Source: Thalassotalea crassostreae
GTDB taxonomy: Bacteria; Pseudomonadota; Gammaproteobacteria; Enterobacterales; Alteromonadaceae
Reading direction: 5' to 3'
Length of the DNA: 64,000 nucleotides
NCBI RefSeq assembly: GCF_001831495.1
Contig: NZ_CP017689.1
Coordinates: 434,001 to 498,000 of the forward strand
Within the stretch, counting starts at the first letter, position 1. Each line of letters starts with the position of its first letter. Made by a program: the position numbers and the translations under genes. The notes under the pieces were generated by a model. The model was not told the origin of the DNA. It worked only from the letters and a program-made list of their open reading frames with translations, and searched no databases. Positions 18,313-30,623 of this stretch are shown here, piece by piece.

Positions 18313-19225
18313 ATGGAATTCAATATACTAGACATTAAAACGCTGCGACGTTTGCCAATCCTTTTGGTGGTATTTACGCTTTTACTAATATTTAGTATCG
18401 CCATATTTATGCAACCTAATCCAATTGAATTAATCTCCGATTATGTCGGTTTTTTCTTTTTGGGAATTGCAGGAGCTATTGCGGCTAATTCGACAGGTGC
18501 AGGAGGAGGGGTTGTATTTGTCCCCTCATTTGATGCATTGGGAATGCAGATAGATGCAGATAGATGCAGTTATTGCGACCAGTTTCGCGATTCAATGCTT
18601 TGGTATGTTCGTTGGTAGCCTTTCTTGGCTTATGTTTTTCAATGGTGACAACGAACAAAAGATTGAGCGGGTAAACCTGCTTTATCAAACTCTGGTTTGT
18701 AGTCTCCCGTTTTCTATTTTAGGTATATTGCTGGTTCAGTATTTACCAATTGTCCCTATCGCGTCTATCCACCTTATATTTAGTGTGTTTTCGTTTATCT
18801 TTGGACTAATTGTCATCTATCATTGCGTCTATTTAGGTAAACGTTCCACTCACAGAGGAGTTACACAGCTAAGTAAATCAGAAATATTGCTTATTGCGGT
18901 TGTTAGTTTTATCGGCGGTATTATTACCGGATGGATCTCGGTCGGCGTTGGCGAAATTTTAGCAGTGGTTTTATTGTTAAGAGGCTTTTCGGTGATGTTT
19001 TCTGTAGCTGCTGGAGTCATAGTCTCGGCACTATCAGTGATGAGCGGTATTGCATATTTTATTAATGAATCGCTAATCAATATCAACGTCCTATTATTTG
19101 CTGCGCCTGGCGCTATTATTGGCGCATTATTAGCGCGTTACATTGCCCTTTGGCTTGGTCCTCAAAAATTAAAATTGTTCTTAGGCAGCTGGATACTTTT
19201 AGTAGGTCTACTAGGCATTTTTTAG
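18313..19225 (+). pseudogene. TauE/SafE family permease, frameshifted by a 10-bp duplication
   Basis: Two overlapping frames together encode one multi-spanning permease of the TauE/SafE (sulfite/organosulfonate exporter) family. The first 82 or so residues include the family loop GAGGGVVFVP. The second frame continues with at least six hydrophobic helices, including a repeat of the loop in SVGVGEILAV. The break lies in a tract where ATGCAGATAG is repeated 2.6 times. Removing one 10-bp unit joins the frames as GMQIDAVIATSFA and gives an intact protein of about 300 residues. As written the gene is broken. It may be a recent inactivation, a phase-variable switch or a sequencing error. It interrupts the usual nusG-rplK neighbourhood. 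Confidence 0.85.
18544..18569 (+). repeat. 10-bp tandem duplication causing the frameshift
   Basis: Period-10 tract built from ATGCAGATAG, two full units plus ATGCAG. One unit less restores the TauE reading frame. Confidence 0.9.
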
Positions 19226-19273
19226 AGTCTTTTCCATTCCCGTACTTTTTTTAAACAAAGTGCCTATTTTTTA

Positions 19274-19303
19274 TTGCATGTTGATGTGAACTTAATATAT
19301 AAT
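19274..19303 (+). promoter_or_regulatory. Promoter of rplKA
   Basis: TTGCAT at 19274-19279 and TATAAT at 19298-19303, 18-bp spacer. The roughly 100-base leader before rplK probably contains the L1-binding autoregulatory site known for this operon, but I could not fold it with confidence. Confidence 0.7.
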
Positions 19304-19403
19304 CCGCTTCCGATTTTGCCCGTCTCGCGAGTAAAATCGTTTTTTTGTTAACGGGGAGCTGTTTAATGAACAGCGTTTGAACCCATATTAAAGGTATTAA
19401 ACC

Positions 19404-19832
19404 ATGGCTAAGAAAGTCCAAGCTTTAATCAAGCTACAGGTTGCTGCTGGTGCAGCTAACCCGTCACCACCAGTTGGTCCTGCACTAGGTCAGCACGGTG
19501 TAAACATCATGGAATTCTGTAAAGCGTTCAACGCAAAAACAGATTCTCTTGAGAAAGGCGCTCCAGTTCCAGTAGTAATTACTGTATACAACGATCGTTC
19601 ATTCACGTTTGAAACTAAAACTCCACCTGCATCTTACTTACTTAAGAAAGCTGCTGGTATCAAAAGCGGTTCAGGCCGTCCTAACACTGAAAAAGTTGGT
19701 ACTGTAACTACAGCTCAACTTGAAGAGATTGTTAAGACTAAAGAACCAGATCTAACTGCTGGCTCTATGGAAGCTGCAGTGCGTACTATTGCCGGCTCAG
19801 CTCGTGCAATGGGTTTAGTGGTAGAGGACTAA
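19404..19832 (+). CDS. rplK: 50S ribosomal protein L11
   Basis: 142 residues, identical in length to E. coli L11. It binds the GTPase-associated centre of 23S rRNA and is needed for RelA activation. The N-terminal proline-rich segment [19 protein letters not shown] and the C-terminal rRNA-binding [10 protein letters not shown] are conserved. rplA follows after 4 bp; codons are strongly biased (CGT, GGT, GTA), as expected for high expression. Confidence 0.99.
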   Translation: MAKKVQALIKLQVAAGAANPSPPVGPALGQHGVNIMEFCKAFNAKTDSLEKGAPVPVVITVYNDRSFTFETKTPPASYLLKKAAGIKSGSGRPNTEKVGTVTTAQLEEIVKTKEPDLTAGSMEAAVRTIAGSARAMGLVVED

Positions 19833-19836
19833 TTCA

Positions 19837-20535
19837 ATGGCTAAATTATCAAAACGCGCTCGTCTAATCCGTGAAAAAGTAGACGTATTAAAAGAATACG
19901 AAATCAATGAAGCAATCGCTTTATTGAAAGAGTTAGCTACTGCTAACTTTAGAGAAAGTGTAGATGTTGCTATTAAATTAGGCATCGATGCACGTAAATC
20001 TGACCAAAACGTTCGTGGCGCAACAGTATTACCAAACGGTACTGGTCGTGACGTACGCGTTGCAGTATTTACACAAGGCGCAAACGTTGAGAAGGCTCAA
20101 GAAGCTGGTGCTGACGTTATCGGTATGGAAGACTTAGCTGAACAAGTTAAGGCTGGCGAAATGAACTTTGACGTTGTAATCGCTACTCCAGACGCAATGC
20201 GTGTTGTAGGTCAACTAGGTCAAGTATTAGGCCCACGTGGTTTAATGCCTAACCCGAAAGTTGGTACTGTAACTCCAGACGTAGCTACTGCTGTTAAAAA
20301 CGCAAAAGCTGGTCAGATCCGTTACCGTAATGACAAGAATGGTATCATCCATTCTACTATCGGTAAGGTAGACTTTGAAAACGCACACCTTGAAGAAAAC
20401 CTTGTTGCTTTATTGGCTGCTCTTAAGAAAGCTAAGCCAGCTCAAGCAAAAGGCGCATACATCAAGAAAATTAGCATCTCATCAACTATGGGCGCTGGCG
20501 TAGCCGTTGCTCAAGGTTCATTGACTGAAGCTTAA
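19837..20535 (+). CDS. rplA: 50S ribosomal protein L1
   Basis: 232 residues (E. coli 234). It forms the L1 stalk near the E site and in enterobacteria represses its own operon by binding the mRNA leader. Conserved blocks are [20 protein letters not shown] near 42 and [15 protein letters not shown] near 130. Second gene of the L11 operon; the next promoter starts right after its stop codon. Confidence 0.99.
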   Translation: MAKLSKRARLIREKVDVLKEYEINEAIALLKELATANFRESVDVAIKLGIDARKSDQNVRGATVLPNGTGRDVRVAVFTQGANVEKAQEAGADVIGMEDLAEQVKAGEMNFDVVIATPDAMRVVGQLGQVLGPRGLMPNPKVGTVTPDVATAVKNAKAGQIRYRNDKNGIIHSTIGKVDFENAHLEENLVALLAALKKAKPAQAKGAYIKKISISSTMGAGVAVAQGSLTEA

Positions 20536-20542
20536 TAATGCG

Positions 20543-20571
20543 TTTACAAGAGGCGGTGATTAGACTATAAT
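20543..20571 (+). promoter_or_regulatory. Promoter of rplJL-rpoBC
   Basis: TTTACA at 20543-20548 and TATAAT at 20566-20571, 17-bp spacer. It sits inside an inverted repeat AAGAGGCG/CGCCTCTT (20549-20582), so the -10 box is in the loop. The hairpin could also terminate rplKA transcripts, although no T-run follows. Confidence 0.75.
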
Positions 20572-20659
20572 TTCGCCTCTTAAAATTTGGTAGGTGCTTG
20601 GTTACAATTTTAATAGTCCTTTTTCTTTTTAAAAAGATAGAAGTTGATTTGTTAACTAA

Positions 20660-20866
20660 ACCAAGCTCCCGTCCAAGACCGTAGGTGTCGTTAAAACCTA
20701 AAGCACTTTATGAGTGTGGTGATAACCACTTAATTTCCTACGTAGATGGTGTTACCCAGATATTTCCTTAAATTTCTGGCTCTCGCCGTAATGGCCTAAG
20801 TCGCTAATTAATTAGTTGCTTAGGAGTTTTAAATATCGGGATTACCCGGTAAACCAGGAGTTAAAG
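20660..20866 (+). promoter_or_regulatory. L10 leader (autoregulatory mRNA region of rplJL)
   Basis: About 300 untranslated bases separate promoter and rplJ. They include CCGTCCAAGACCGTAGGTG and a matching downstream CCTACGTAGATGG, resembling the E. coli leader bound by the L10(L12)4 complex, which represses rplJL translation. The region ends with an AGG-rich ribosome site before rplJ. Assignment rests on position and partial sequence similarity. Confidence 0.7.
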
Positions 20867-20869
20867 CCA

Positions 20870-21364
20870 ATGGCTATCAATCTTGATGATAAAAAAGCAA
20901 TTGTTGCTGAAGTTCAAGAAGCGGCTGCTGGCGCTCAATCAGTTGTAATCGCAGATTCACGCGGTGTTACAGTTGATGCAATTACTACTTTACGTGCGCA
21001 AGCTCGTGAAAACGGTGTATGGATGAAAGTTGTTCGTAACACGTTAGCACGTCGCGCTGTAGAAGGTACACCTTTCGAATGTATCAAAGATACATTAGTT
21101 GGTCCTTCATTAATTGCATTCTCTAACGAACACCCAGGTGCAGCGGCACGTTTATTCTCGGATTTCGCTAAAGAAAACGACAATCTAGAATTAAAAGCAG
21201 CAGCATTTGAAGGCGACGTAGTAGATGTTTCGGTATTAGCGAAACTTCCAACTTACGACGAAGCAATTGCACGTTTAATGAGCGCTATGAAAGAAGCATC
21301 TGCAGGCAAACTTGCCCGCACTATTGCTGCAATTCGCGATCAGAAAGAGCAAGAAGCAGCTTAA
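20870..21364 (+). CDS. rplJ: 50S ribosomal protein L10
   Basis: 164 residues (E. coli 165). It anchors L7/L12 dimers to the ribosomal stalk and acts as autogenous repressor with them. The start chosen is the ATG after CCAGGAG, giving [15 protein letters not shown]; an upstream in-frame ATG lies in the structured leader and is unlikely. The conserved segment [16 protein letters not shown] lies near 52, and the C-terminal helix that binds L12 is intact. Confidence 0.98.
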   Translation: MAINLDDKKAIVAEVQEAAAGAQSVVIADSRGVTVDAITTLRAQARENGVWMKVVRNTLARRAVEGTPFECIKDTLVGPSLIAFSNEHPGAAARLFSDFAKENDNLELKAAAFEGDVVDVSVLAKLPTYDEAIARLMSAMKEASAGKLARTIAAIRDQKEQEAA

Positions 21365-21448
21365 TTACGCTGTTAGCTTGTATTTATATAGTTATATTAA
21401 ACGGCCTTATTTTGAAAAGTGCTGTTTACCCAAATAGGAAAGATGAAC

Positions 21449-21817
21449 ATGTCTATCTCTAAAGATGATATCTTAAACGCTATTGCAGAAATGTCTGTAA
21501 TGGATGTAGTTGAACTAATCGAAGCAATGGAAGAAAAATTCGGTGTTTCTGCTGCTGCAGCTGTTGCTGTTGCTGGTGGTGACGCTGGTGCTGCCGCTGC
21601 TGAACAAACTGAGTTTGACGTAGTACTTACTTCTTTCGGTGAGAAGAAAGTTGCTGTAATCAAAGCAGTTCGTGGTGCAACTGGTCTAGGTCTTAAAGAA
21701 GCTAAAGAGTTAGTTGAAGCTGCTCCAAAAGCTCTTAAAGAAGGCGTTGACAAAGCAGAAGCTGAAGCTCTTAAAGCATCTCTTGAAGAAGCCGGTGCTA
21801 CGGTTGAGATCAAGTAA
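21449..21817 (+). CDS. rplL: 50S ribosomal protein L7/L12
   Basis: 122 residues. It is the multicopy stalk protein that recruits translational GTPases. The N-terminal dimerisation domain ([20 protein letters not shown]), an Ala-rich hinge (about 38-52) and the C-terminal domain ([20 protein letters not shown]) are all present. I chose the second of two close ATG codons because it lies 9 bases after GGA and matches the family start. It is followed by a hairpin where enterobacteria attenuate transcription into rpoB. Confidence 0.98.
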   Translation: MSISKDDILNAIAEMSVMDVVELIEAMEEKFGVSAAAAVAVAGGDAGAAAAEQTEFDVVLTSFGEKKVAVIKAVRGATGLGLKEAKELVEAAPKALKEGVDKAEAEALKASLEEAGATVEIK

Positions 21818-21858
21818 TCTGTTTTTTGACAGATTAGCTGCCTAGTAATATAGGCAAT

Positions 21859-21887
21859 GGCTGGTGACAATTTGTCACCGGCCTTTT
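21859..21887 (+). terminator. Attenuator/terminator between rplL and rpoB
   Basis: GGCTGGTGAC pairs with GTCACCGGCC (one wobble), followed by TTTTT. It corresponds in position to the partial terminator that lowers rpoBC expression relative to rplJL in E. coli. Confidence 0.85.
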
Positions 21888-22072
21888 TGCGCTAAAAGAC
21901 ACAGTGTTTTTTATTATTGTGTTTTAATTGTTTTTTTTTGAACAAAAACAGTGCATTATTAAGTATTAACTTAAAGTTAACATGGGATTTCTGTGTAATT
22001 TTAGGTTTTATTTAGTTTTATTCCTGACTATTCATAGTCAGATTTGGCCATAACCAGCAAGATGAGGAACCC

Positions 22073-25000
22073 ATGGTTTACTCTTATTCTGAGAAGAAGC
22101 GTATTCGAAAGGATTTTGGTAAGAGCGTTCAGGTAATGGATTATCCATTCCTGTTGTCTATCCAACTCGAATCTTTCCGCAAGTTTATTGATATCGATGC
22201 AACGGGTGCAGTAGGCCTTGAAGCCGCTTTCCGTAGCGTATTTCCAATTAAAAGTTATTCTGGTAATTCAGAATTACAATATGTTAGCTACCGTTTAGGT
22301 GAGCCACTATTTGATGTTAAAGAATGTCAAATCCGTGGTGTAACATACTCTGCCGCATTGCGCGTTAAATTGCGTATGGTAATTTACGATAAAGAAGCAG
22401 CAGCAGGCACCGTTAAAGATATTAAAGAACAAGAAGTTTACATGGGCGAAATCCCATTGATGACGGAAAATGGAACCTTTGTTATCAACGGTACTGAGCG
22501 TGTTATTGTTTCACAATTACACCGTTCCCCTGGCGTGTTCTTCGATCACGATAAAGGTAAAACTCACTCTTCGGGTAAAGTGTTATACAACGCACGTGTT
22601 ATCCCTTACCGTGGTTCATGGTTAGACTTTGAGTTTGATCCGAAAGATAATTTATTTGTTCGTATTGACCGTCGCCGTAAATTACCAGCGTCAATCATTT
22701 TACGTGCTCTTGAATATACCACAGAACAAATCTTAGAAATGTTCTACGAGACTACTCGATTTGATATCAAGAAAAGCAAGTTAGTTATGGAACTTGTTCC
22801 TGAACGTTTGCGCGGTGAAACTGCAACGTTTGATATTAAATTACCAAAAGGTGACGTATTAGTTGAGCAAGGTCGTCGTATTACTGCTCGTCATATCCGT
22901 GCACTTACTAAAGATGGCATTGATAAATTAGACGTACCAGCAGACTACATCATTGGTCGTGTTCTAGCGAAAGATTACATCAGTAAAGAAACTGGTGAAG
23001 TTGTAGGTGAAGCGAATGCTGAAATCACCTTAGAACTTTTAGCTGAACTTACCGAAGCTGGTTACAAGTCACTTGAAACTTTATACATGAATGAATTCGA
23101 TTGTGGTTCATACATGTCAGACACCTTACGTGTTGATAGTTCAACTAACCGTTTAGAAGCGCTAGTTGAAATTTATCGTATGATGCGTCCTGGTGAGCCA
23201 CCAACAAAAGACGCTGCAGAAGCGTTATTTGATAACTTGTTTTTCTCTGATGAACGTTATGACTTATCAAGTGTTGGTCGCATGAAATTCAATCGCCGTG
23301 TTGGTCGCTCAGAAAGCACTGGCTCAGGCATCTTATCGAACGATGACATTATCTCGGTAATGAAAACATTGATCGATATTCGCGACGGTAAAGGTGAAGT
23401 GGACGATATCGACCACTTAGGTAACCGTCGTATCCGTTCTGTAGGTGAAATGGCAGAAAACCAATTCCGTGTTGGTTTAGTTCGTGTAGAACGTGCTGTT
23501 CGTGAACGTTTATCACTTGGTGATCTTGATGCAGTAATGCCACAAGATTTAATCAATGCTAAGCCTATCTCTGCAGCGGTTAAAGAATTCTTTGGTTCTT
23601 CACAACTTTCGCAATTCATGGATCAGAACAACCCGTTATCAGAAGTGACGCACAAACGTCGTATTTCTGCATTAGGCCCGGGCGGTTTAACTCGTGAACG
23701 TGCTGGTTTCGAGGTTCGAGATGTACATCCAACTCACTACGGTCGAGTATGTCCAATCGAAACACCGGAAGGTCCAAACATCGGTTTGATCAACTCTTTA
23801 TCATGTTACGCACGTACAAACGACTACGGTTTCTTGGAAACTCCTTACCGTAAAGTTGTTGACGGTTTAGTTACTGAAGAGATTGATTACTTATCAGCAA
23901 TCGAAGAAGGTAACTTTGTTATCGCACAGGCGAATGCTGATTTAGATACAGCTGGTAAATTAGTTGAAGGTCTTGTTCCTTGTCGTCATAAGAATGAATT
24001 TACACTTATGTCAGCTGAACAAGTTCAGTATATGGATGTTTCTCCACAGCAAATCATCTCTGTGGCAGCATCATTAATTCCATTCCTAGAGCATGATGAT
24101 GCTAACCGTGCCTTGATGGGTGCGAACATGCAACGTCAAGCAGTTCCAACGTTAATCGCTGATAAGCCTTTAGTTGGTACAGGTATGGAAAAAACTATCG
24201 CGGTAGACTCTGGTGTAACAGCCGTAGCTAAACGTGGTGGTGTAGTTGATTATGTAGATGCGTCTCGTATCGTTGTTCGTGTTAACGAAAACGAAATGAC
24301 TGCCGGTGAAGCTGGTATCGATATTTACAATTTAACTAAATACACTCGTTCTAACCAGAATACTTGTATTAACCAACGTCCAACTTGTAATGTTGGCGAA
24401 CCAGTGCAACGTGGTGACGTGTTAGCCGATGGTCCTTCTACCGATTTAGGTGAGTTGGCTCTTGGTCAAAACATGCGTATCGCATTCATGCCTTGGAATG
24501 GTTATAACTTCGAGGATTCAATGTTGATTTCTGAACGTGTAACGAAAGAAGATCGTTTCACTACTATTCATATTCAGGAATTATCATGTATCGCTCGCGA
24601 CACCAAGTTAGGTTCTGAAGAAATTACTTCAGATATTCCAAACGTTGGTGAATCTGCACTTAGCAAGCTAGATGAATCTGGCGTTGTTTACATCGGTGCA
24701 GAAGTTAACGGTGGTGACATCTTAGTAGGTAAAGTAACGCCTAAAGGTGAAACGCAGTTAACGCCTGAAGAAAAACTATTACGTGCGATTTTCGGTGAGA
24801 AAGCTGCTGACGTTAAAGACAGCTCGCTACGTGTACCAAACTCAGTGTCTGGTACGATCATCGACGTACAAGTCTTTACCCGTGACGGTGTAGAGAAAGA
24901 TGCCCGTGCATTAGAAATTGAAGAAATGCAATTGAGTGAAGTTAAGAAAGATCTTGGCGATGAATTCAGCATTTTAGAAGATGGTATATATGCTCGTGCG

Positions 25001-26101
25001 AAGAAACTTTTATTATCTGCTGGTTTAAATGAGTCAGACCTTAACGGTATGTCTCGCGACCAATGGTTAACACAAAGTTTATCTGACGAAGGTCAACAAA
25101 CTGAATTAGAACAAATTGCAGAGCAATACGATGCAATTAGAGCTGATTTCGACAAGAAGTATGAAGTTAAGCGTCGTAAGATCACTCAAGGTGATGACTT
25201 ACAACCTGGCGTTCTGAAAATTGTTAAAGTTTACCTTGCTGTTAAACGTCGCCTACAACCAGGTGATAAAATGGCTGGTCGTCACGGTAACAAAGGTGTT
25301 ATCTCAAACGTTGTTCCAGTTGAAGATATGCCTTATGACGACAATGGTGAGCCGGTAGATATCGTGCTTAACCCACTAGGTGTACCATCTCGTATGAACA
25401 TCGGTCAGATCCTTGAAACACATATGGGTATGGCTGCTCGTGGTATCGGTGAAAAAATCGACCGCATGATGAAAGAGCAACAAGAAATTGCGAAACTTCG
25501 TACTTTCTTGAAAGATGTATACGCAGTTGGTGAATCTCGTCAAGAGGTAGACATCGATAGTTTCTCTGATGACGAAGTTAATCGCTTAGCGGATAACTTG
25601 CGTGCTGGTTTACCAATCGCGACTCCTGCGTTTGATGGCGCTGCAGAGAAAGAAATCAAAGAGCTATTCCGTTTGGCAGAGATGCCAGAAAGCGGTCAGT
25701 TCACTCTATATGATGGCCGTACTGGTCGTGCATTTGAGCGTCCTGTAACCGTTGGTTATATGTACATGCTGAAACTGAATCACTTAGTTGATGACAAGAT
25801 GCATGCGCGTTCAACAGGTTCTTACTCACTTGTTACACAGCAACCACTTGGCGGTAAAGCTCAGTTCGGTGGTCAGCGTTTCGGTGAGATGGAAGTATGG
25901 GCACTTGAAGCATACGGTGCTGCATATACCCTACAAGAAATGCTTACGGTTAAATCCGATGACGTTAACGGTCGTACTAAGATGTACAAAAACCTTGTTG
26001 ACGGTGATCATCGTATGGAACCTGGTATGCCTGAATCGTTCAACGTATTGTTGAAAGAAATCCGTTCGTTAGGTATCAATATCGAACTGGATCAGGAATA
26101 A
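22073..26101 (+). CDS. rpoB: DNA-directed RNA polymerase subunit beta
   Basis: 1342 residues, the same as E. coli RpoB. The rifampicin-binding cluster is intact ([20 protein letters not shown] and [11 protein letters not shown] near 505-540), followed by [14 protein letters not shown]. The C-terminal [13 protein letters not shown] near 1065 and [19 protein letters not shown] form part of the catalytic centre. The start follows a GAGGAA ribosome site. Coding bias is strong. A UUCG-capped hairpin lies between it and rpoC. Confidence 0.99.
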   Translation: MVYSYSEKKRIRKDFGKSVQVMDYPFLLSIQLESFRKFIDIDATGAVGLEAAFRSVFPIKSYSGNSELQYVSYRLGEPLFDVKECQIRGVTYSAALRVKLRMVIYDKEAAAGTVKDIKEQEVYMGEIPLMTENGTFVINGTERVIVSQLHRSPGVFFDHDKGKTHSSGKVLYNARVIPYRGSWLDFEFDPKDNLFVRIDRRRKLPASIILRALEYTTEQILEMFYETTRFDIKKSKLVMELVPERLRGETATFDIKLPKGDVLVEQGRRITARHIRALTKDGIDKLDVPADYIIGRVLAKDYISKETGEVVGEANAEITLELLAELTEAGYKSLETLYMNEFDCGSYMSDTLRVDSSTNRLEALVEIYRMMRPGEPPTKDAAEALFDNLFFSDERYDLSSVGRMKFNRRVGRSESTGSGILSNDDIISVMKTLIDIRDGKGEVDDIDHLGNRRIRSVGEMAENQFRVGLVRVERAVRERLSLGDLDAVMPQDLINAKPISAAVKEFFGSSQLSQFMDQNNPLSEVTHKRRISALGPGGLTRERAGFEVRDVHPTHYGRVCPIETPEGPNIGLINSLSCYARTNDYGFLETPYRKVVDGLVTEEIDYLSAIEEGNFVIAQANADLDTAGKLVEGLVPCRHKNEFTLMSAEQVQYMDVSPQQIISVAASLIPFLEHDDANRALMGANMQRQAVPTLIADKPLVGTGMEKTIAVDSGVTAVAKRGGVVDYVDASRIVVRVNENEMTAGEAGIDIYNLTKYTRSNQNTCINQRPTCNVGEPVQRGDVLADGPSTDLGELALGQNMRIAFMPWNGYNFEDSMLISERVTKEDRFTTIHIQELSCIARDTKLGSEEITSDIPNVGESALSKLDESGVVYIGAEVNGGDILVGKVTPKGETQLTPEEKLLRAIFGEKAADVKDSSLRVPNSVSGTIIDVQVFTRDGVEKDARALEIEEMQLSEVKKDLGDEFSILEDGIYARAKKLLLSAGLNESDLNGMSRDQWLTQSLSDEGQQTELEQIAEQYDAIRADFDKKYEVKRRKITQGDDLQPGVLKIVKVYLAVKRRLQPGDKMAGRHGNKGVISNVVPVEDMPYDDNGEPVDIVLNPLGVPSRMNIGQILETHMGMAARGIGEKIDRMMKEQQEIAKLRTFLKDVYAVGESRQEVDIDSFSDDEVNRLADNLRAGLPIATPAFDGAAEKEIKELFRLAEMPESGQFTLYDGRTGRAFERPVTVGYMYMLKLNHLVDDKMHARSTGSYSLVTQQPLGGKAQFGGQRFGEMEVWALEAYGAAYTLQEMLTVKSDDVNGRTKMYKNLVDGDHRMEPGMPESFNVLLKEIRSLGINIELDQE

Positions 26102-26128
26102 CCTGTATAGCTGATTAATCAGAAAGTC

Positions 26129-26148
26129 GGGAGGGCTTCGGCTCTCCC
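26129..26148 (+). other. UUCG-tetraloop hairpin between rpoB and rpoC
   Basis: Eight-base stem GGGAGGGC/GCTCTCCC (one wobble) capped by TTCG, without a T-run. Likely an mRNA stability or processing hairpin rather than a terminator. Confidence 0.75.
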
Positions 26149-26177
26149 TAGATGTTAACTCCGACAGGAGATAGAGT

Positions 26178-29100
26178 GTGAAAGATTTACTTAAGTTTCT
26201 TAAGCAACAAAATCAAACTGAAGAATTCGATGGTATTCGAATTGGTTTAGCGTCACCAGACATGATCCGTTCATGGTCTTTTGGTGAGGTAAAGAAGCCA
26301 GAAACCATCAACTACCGTACGTTCAAACCTGAACGTGACGGTCTTTTCTGTGCCCGTATTTTCGGCCCAGTAAAAGATTACGAATGTTTATGTGGTAAGT
26401 ACAAACGCCTTAAGCATCGTGGTGTAATTTGTGAAAAATGTGGTGTTGAAGTAACGCTAACTAAAGTTCGTCGTGACCGTATGGGACACATCGAACTAGC
26501 TAGCCCAGTTGCTCACATCTGGTTCTTAAAATCATTGCCATCTCGTATCGGTTTATTACTTGATATGACATTGCGTGATATTGAACGCGTATTATATTTC
26601 GAATCTTATGTTGTTACCGAACCAGGTATGACGACATTAGAACGCAGCCAAATTTTAACTGAAGAAGAGTACCTAGATTCTCTTGAAGAACACGGTGATG
26701 AATTTGATGCGAAAATGGGTGCTGAAGCTGTTTTAGCCCTATTAAAAGAAATTGACTTGAACGCTGAAATTGAGCAAATGCGTGAAGAACTACCTGAGAT
26801 TGGTAGTGAAACTAAGCGTAAGAAAATCACTAAGCGTCTTAAATTGATGGAAGCATTCGCTCAGTCTGGTAACAAGCCAGAGTGGATGATTATGTCGGTT
26901 CTTCCGATCCTTCCACCAGATCTTCGTCCACTAGTACCACTAGATGGCGGTCGTTTTGCGACTTCTGATCTGAATGATTTATACCGTCGTGTTATTAACC
27001 GTAACAACCGTCTAAAACGTCTTCTAGACTTAGTTGCTCCAGATATCATCGTACGTAACGAAAAACGTATGTTACAAGAATCTGTTGATGCTCTTTTAGA
27101 TAACGGTCGTCGTGGTCGCGCAATTACAGGTTCTAACAAACGTCCTCTTAAATCTCTTGCTGATATGATCAAGGGTAAACAAGGTCGTTTCCGTCAAAAC
27201 TTACTTGGTAAGCGTGTAGATTACTCTGGTCGTTCTGTAATTACAGTTGGTCCAACTCTTCGTTTACACCAATGTGGTCTTCCTAAGAAGATGGCATTAG
27301 AGTTATTTAAGCCATTCATCTACGGTAAATTAGAAGCACGTGGTTTAGCGACTACGATTAAAGCTGCTAAGAAACTTGTAGAACGTGAAGGTGGTGAAGT
27401 TTGGGATGTACTTGATGAAGTAATCCGTGAACACCCGGTTATGCTTAACCGTGCACCAACACTTCATAGACTTGGTATCCAAGCATTCGAACCAGTACTT
27501 ATCGAAGGTAAAGCAATCCATTTACATCCACTCGTTTGTGCGGCATACAACGCCGATTTCGATGGTGACCAAATGGCTGTACACGTTCCGCTAACGATTG
27601 AAGCACAAATGGAAGCTCGCGCATTAATGATGTCGACTAACAACGTGCTATCGCCAGCGAACGGTGACCCAATCATCGTTCCTTCACAGGATGTTGTATT
27701 AGGTCTTTACTACTTAACGCGTGAACGTGTTAACGGTAAAGGTGAAGGTATGGTATTCACTTCTGAAAAAGAAGCTGAAAAAGCGTACCGCACGGAAACT
27801 GCTGAATTACATGCTCGCGTTAAAGTTCGTATTACTCAAGTTGTAAACGGTGAAGAAGTTACTTCATTAATCGATACAACTGTTGGTCGTGCACTTTTAT
27901 GGCAGGTATGTCCTAAAGGACTTCCGTACGAACTAATTAACCAACCATTAGGTAAGAAGCAAATTTCAAATCTTATTAACCATGCGTATCGTAACCTTGG
28001 TTTAAAAGACACTGTTATTTTTGCTGACCATATCATGTACACAGGTTTCCACTACGCGATGATCGCTGGTGCATCTGTAGGTATCGATGACATGGTTATC
28101 CCTGATGAGAAGTACACTATCATCGAAGCTGCTGAAGAAGAAGTTACTGAGATTCAACAACAGTTTGAATCTGGTCTTGTTACCGCTGGTGAGAAATACA
28201 ACAAAGTTATCGATATTTGGTCTTCTGCTAACGAAAAAGTTTCGAAAGCGATGATGGACAACTTATCGAAAGAACACGTATTAAACCGTGACGGTGAGAT
28301 GGAAGAGCAAGACTCATTCAACTCAATCTACATGATGGCTGACTCTGGTGCTCGTGGTAGTGCCGCTCAGATCCGTCAGTTAGCCGGTATGCGTGGTTTG
28401 ATGGCAAAACCAGATGGTTCAATCATCGAAACACCAATCACAGCGAACTTCCGTGAAGGTCTGAACGTACTACAGTACTTCATCTCTACTCACGGTGCTC
28501 GTAAAGGTTTGGCCGATACGGCACTTAAAACAGCTAACTCGGGTTACTTAACTCGTCGTCTAGTTGACGTTGCACAAGATTTGGTTGTTACAGAACAAGA
28601 TTGTGGCGTAGAAGAAGGTCTATTAATGACACCTCTAATCGAAGGTGGTGATGTTGTAGAACCATTACGCGAACGAGTTCTTGGTCGTGTTGTATGTAAT
28701 GACGTACTAATCCCTGGTACAGAAGACGTATTATTCGCACGTAACACATTATTAGATGAAGCTAAGTGTGACACGTTAGAAGAACACTCTGTTGACCAAG
28801 TATGGGTTCGTTCAATCATTACTTGTGATACAGACTTTGGTATTTGTGCACAGTGTTATGGTCGTGACTTAGCACGCGGTCACTTAATTAACGAAGGTGA
28901 AGCCGTTGGTGTTGTTGCAGCACAATCAATCGGTGAACCAGGTACACAGTTAACGATGCGTACGTTCCACATCGGTGGTGCAGCATCTCGAGCTTCTGCT
29001 GAAAACTCAGTACAAGTTAAAAATACTGGTACATTGAAGTTACAAAACGCTAAGTTCGTTACTAGTTCAGAAGATAAGCTAGTTATCACGTCACGTTCAT

Positions 29101-30401
29101 CAGAACTTACAGTTATTGATGAGTTAGGTCGTGAGAAAGAGCGTTATAAAGTTCCTTACGGTGCTGAATTAGGTAAGAAAGACGGTGATGCAATCGAAGC
29201 TGGTGAAACAATTGCAAATTGGGACCCGCATACGCATCCAATCATCACTGAAGTAGCAGGTAAGATCAAATTTGTTGATATCATCGATCAGGTAACTATC
29301 GAACGTCAAACTGATGAACTTACGGGTCTATCATCTATCGTAATTATCGATGCTGCGCAGCGTAATACTGCTGGTAAAGAATTACGTCCAATGGTGAAAT
29401 TGGTCGACAAGAAAGGTAAAGATGTAATGATCGCTGGTACAGATATTCCAGCACAATACTTCTTACCTGGTAAAGCGATTGTTAACCTTGAAGATGGTGC
29501 AGAAGTGAACATCGGTGATGCGTTAGCACGTATTCCTCAAGAGTCTTCGAAGACTCGTGATATTACCGGTGGTCTTCCACGTGTTGCTGATTTATTTGAA
29601 GCGCGTAAACCGAAAGAGCCAGCAATTCTTGCTGAGAAGACTGGTATCATTGGTTTCGGTAAAGAGACTAAAGGTAAAGTTCGTTTACAAATCACTCAAC
29701 CAAGTGGTGAAGTATACGAAGAGATGATTCCTAAGTGGCGTCAGCTTAACGTGTTCGAAGGTGAATCTGTACTACAAGGTGAGGTAATTGCCGATGGTCC
29801 AGAATCGCCACATGACATTTTACGTCTACGTGGCATCGATCATGTTGCTAACTACATTGTTAACGAAGTACAAGATGTATATCGTTTACAAGGTGTTAAG
29901 ATCAATGATAAGCACATCGAGGTTATTGTTCGTCAAATGATCCGTAAGTGTGAAATCATGAGTTCAGGTGACAGTGACTTCTTAGCTGGTGAACAAGTTG
30001 AAGTAGCGCGCGTTAAAGTAGCGAACCGTGAACTTGAAGCTGCTGGTAAGAAACCTGCTGAATTCCAAACATTAATGTTAGGTATCACTAAAGCTTCACT
30101 TGCAACTGAATCGTTTATCTCAGCTGCATCGTTCCAGGAAACTACGCGAGTTCTTACTGAAGCTGCTGTTGCAGGTAAGAAAGATGACTTACGTGGCTTG
30201 AAAGAGAACGTTATTGTTGGTCGACTAATTCCTGCGGGTACTGGTTATGCGTATCATAAGAATCGCATGAACAAAGCACTTGCTGCTGAAGAAGAAGAAG
30301 AAACAACAGTGTCTGCTGAAGATGCAGAACAAGCATTAACAGATGCGTTAAACGCTGATCTTTTAGGTGGCCTTGGCGACCTAGCTACAGACGGCGAATA
30401 A
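26178..30401 (+). CDS. rpoC: DNA-directed RNA polymerase subunit beta'
   Basis: 1407 residues, as in E. coli. It begins with GTG, preceded by AGGAG. The N-terminal zinc-binding cysteines are in [20 protein letters not shown] (about 70-89). The catalytic magnesium loop NADFDGD is near 458-464. The second zinc site is [19 protein letters not shown] near 888-906. Cotranscribed with rpoB; the C-terminus is acidic as usual. Confidence 0.99.
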   Translation: MKDLLKFLKQQNQTEEFDGIRIGLASPDMIRSWSFGEVKKPETINYRTFKPERDGLFCARIFGPVKDYECLCGKYKRLKHRGVICEKCGVEVTLTKVRRDRMGHIELASPVAHIWFLKSLPSRIGLLLDMTLRDIERVLYFESYVVTEPGMTTLERSQILTEEEYLDSLEEHGDEFDAKMGAEAVLALLKEIDLNAEIEQMREELPEIGSETKRKKITKRLKLMEAFAQSGNKPEWMIMSVLPILPPDLRPLVPLDGGRFATSDLNDLYRRVINRNNRLKRLLDLVAPDIIVRNEKRMLQESVDALLDNGRRGRAITGSNKRPLKSLADMIKGKQGRFRQNLLGKRVDYSGRSVITVGPTLRLHQCGLPKKMALELFKPFIYGKLEARGLATTIKAAKKLVEREGGEVWDVLDEVIREHPVMLNRAPTLHRLGIQAFEPVLIEGKAIHLHPLVCAAYNADFDGDQMAVHVPLTIEAQMEARALMMSTNNVLSPANGDPIIVPSQDVVLGLYYLTRERVNGKGEGMVFTSEKEAEKAYRTETAELHARVKVRITQVVNGEEVTSLIDTTVGRALLWQVCPKGLPYELINQPLGKKQISNLINHAYRNLGLKDTVIFADHIMYTGFHYAMIAGASVGIDDMVIPDEKYTIIEAAEEEVTEIQQQFESGLVTAGEKYNKVIDIWSSANEKVSKAMMDNLSKEHVLNRDGEMEEQDSFNSIYMMADSGARGSAAQIRQLAGMRGLMAKPDGSIIETPITANFREGLNVLQYFISTHGARKGLADTALKTANSGYLTRRLVDVAQDLVVTEQDCGVEEGLLMTPLIEGGDVVEPLRERVLGRVVCNDVLIPGTEDVLFARNTLLDEAKCDTLEEHSVDQVWVRSIITCDTDFGICAQCYGRDLARGHLINEGEAVGVVAAQSIGEPGTQLTMRTFHIGGAASRASAENSVQVKNTGTLKLQNAKFVTSSEDKLVITSRSSELTVIDELGREKERYKVPYGAELGKKDGDAIEAGETIANWDPHTHPIITEVAGKIKFVDIIDQVTIERQTDELTGLSSIVIIDAAQRNTAGKELRPMVKLVDKKGKDVMIAGTDIPAQYFLPGKAIVNLEDGAEVNIGDALARIPQESSKTRDITGGLPRVADLFEARKPKEPAILAEKTGIIGFGKETKGKVRLQITQPSGEVYEEMIPKWRQLNVFEGESVLQGEVIADGPESPHDILRLRGIDHVANYIVNEVQDVYRLQGVKINDKHIEVIVRQMIRKCEIMSSGDSDFLAGEQVEVARVKVANRELEAAGKKPAEFQTLMLGITKASLATESFISAASFQETTRVLTEAAVAGKKDDLRGLKENVIVGRLIPAGTGYAYHKNRMNKALAAEEEEETTVSAEDAEQALTDALNADLLGGLGDLATDGE

Positions 30402-30487
30402 GCAAGATTTACCATCATTGATCAAAATGATCGATGATGGTTGATCACTAACTGTACAAAAAAGATCAATGATCTTTGCTCTGTAGC

Positions 30488-30516
30488 TTGACAGTTAGCC
30501 GCTTGACCTATAAAAT
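30488..30516 (+). promoter_or_regulatory. Promoter of the str operon (rpsL-rpsG-fusA-tuf)
   Basis: TTGACA at 30488-30493 and TAAAAT at 30511-30516, 17-bp spacer. The predicted transcript would begin inside the hairpin listed next, so promoter and rpoBC terminator overlap. Confidence 0.65.
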
Positions 30517-30521
30517 TCCGC

Positions 30522-30558
30522 GACCCTATAAGTAGGGTCGCGGATTTTCACGTTTAAG
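30522..30558 (+). terminator. Terminator after rpoC
   Basis: Twelve-base perfect stem TCCGCGACCCTA/TAGGGTCGCGGA with a TAAG loop, preceded by AAAAT and followed by TTTT. A second hairpin (ACCATCATTGATC with GATCGATGATGGT, 30411-30441) precedes it but lacks a T-run. Confidence 0.8.
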
Positions 30559-30623
30559 AGCGTGCATAAATTACAGAAAAAAACTGTAATGGAGCACATA
30601 TATAACTAATCAGGAGCCCATTA

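Noticed and set aside
21397..21870. Long antisense frame opposite rplL, and similar frames opposite rpoB, rpoC and fusA
   Set aside because: They are mirror frames caused by codon bias in highly expressed genes and have no family similarity.
26129..26148. Hairpin between rpoB and rpoC as a terminator
   Set aside because: No T-run follows, and rpoC needs read-through from rpoB.
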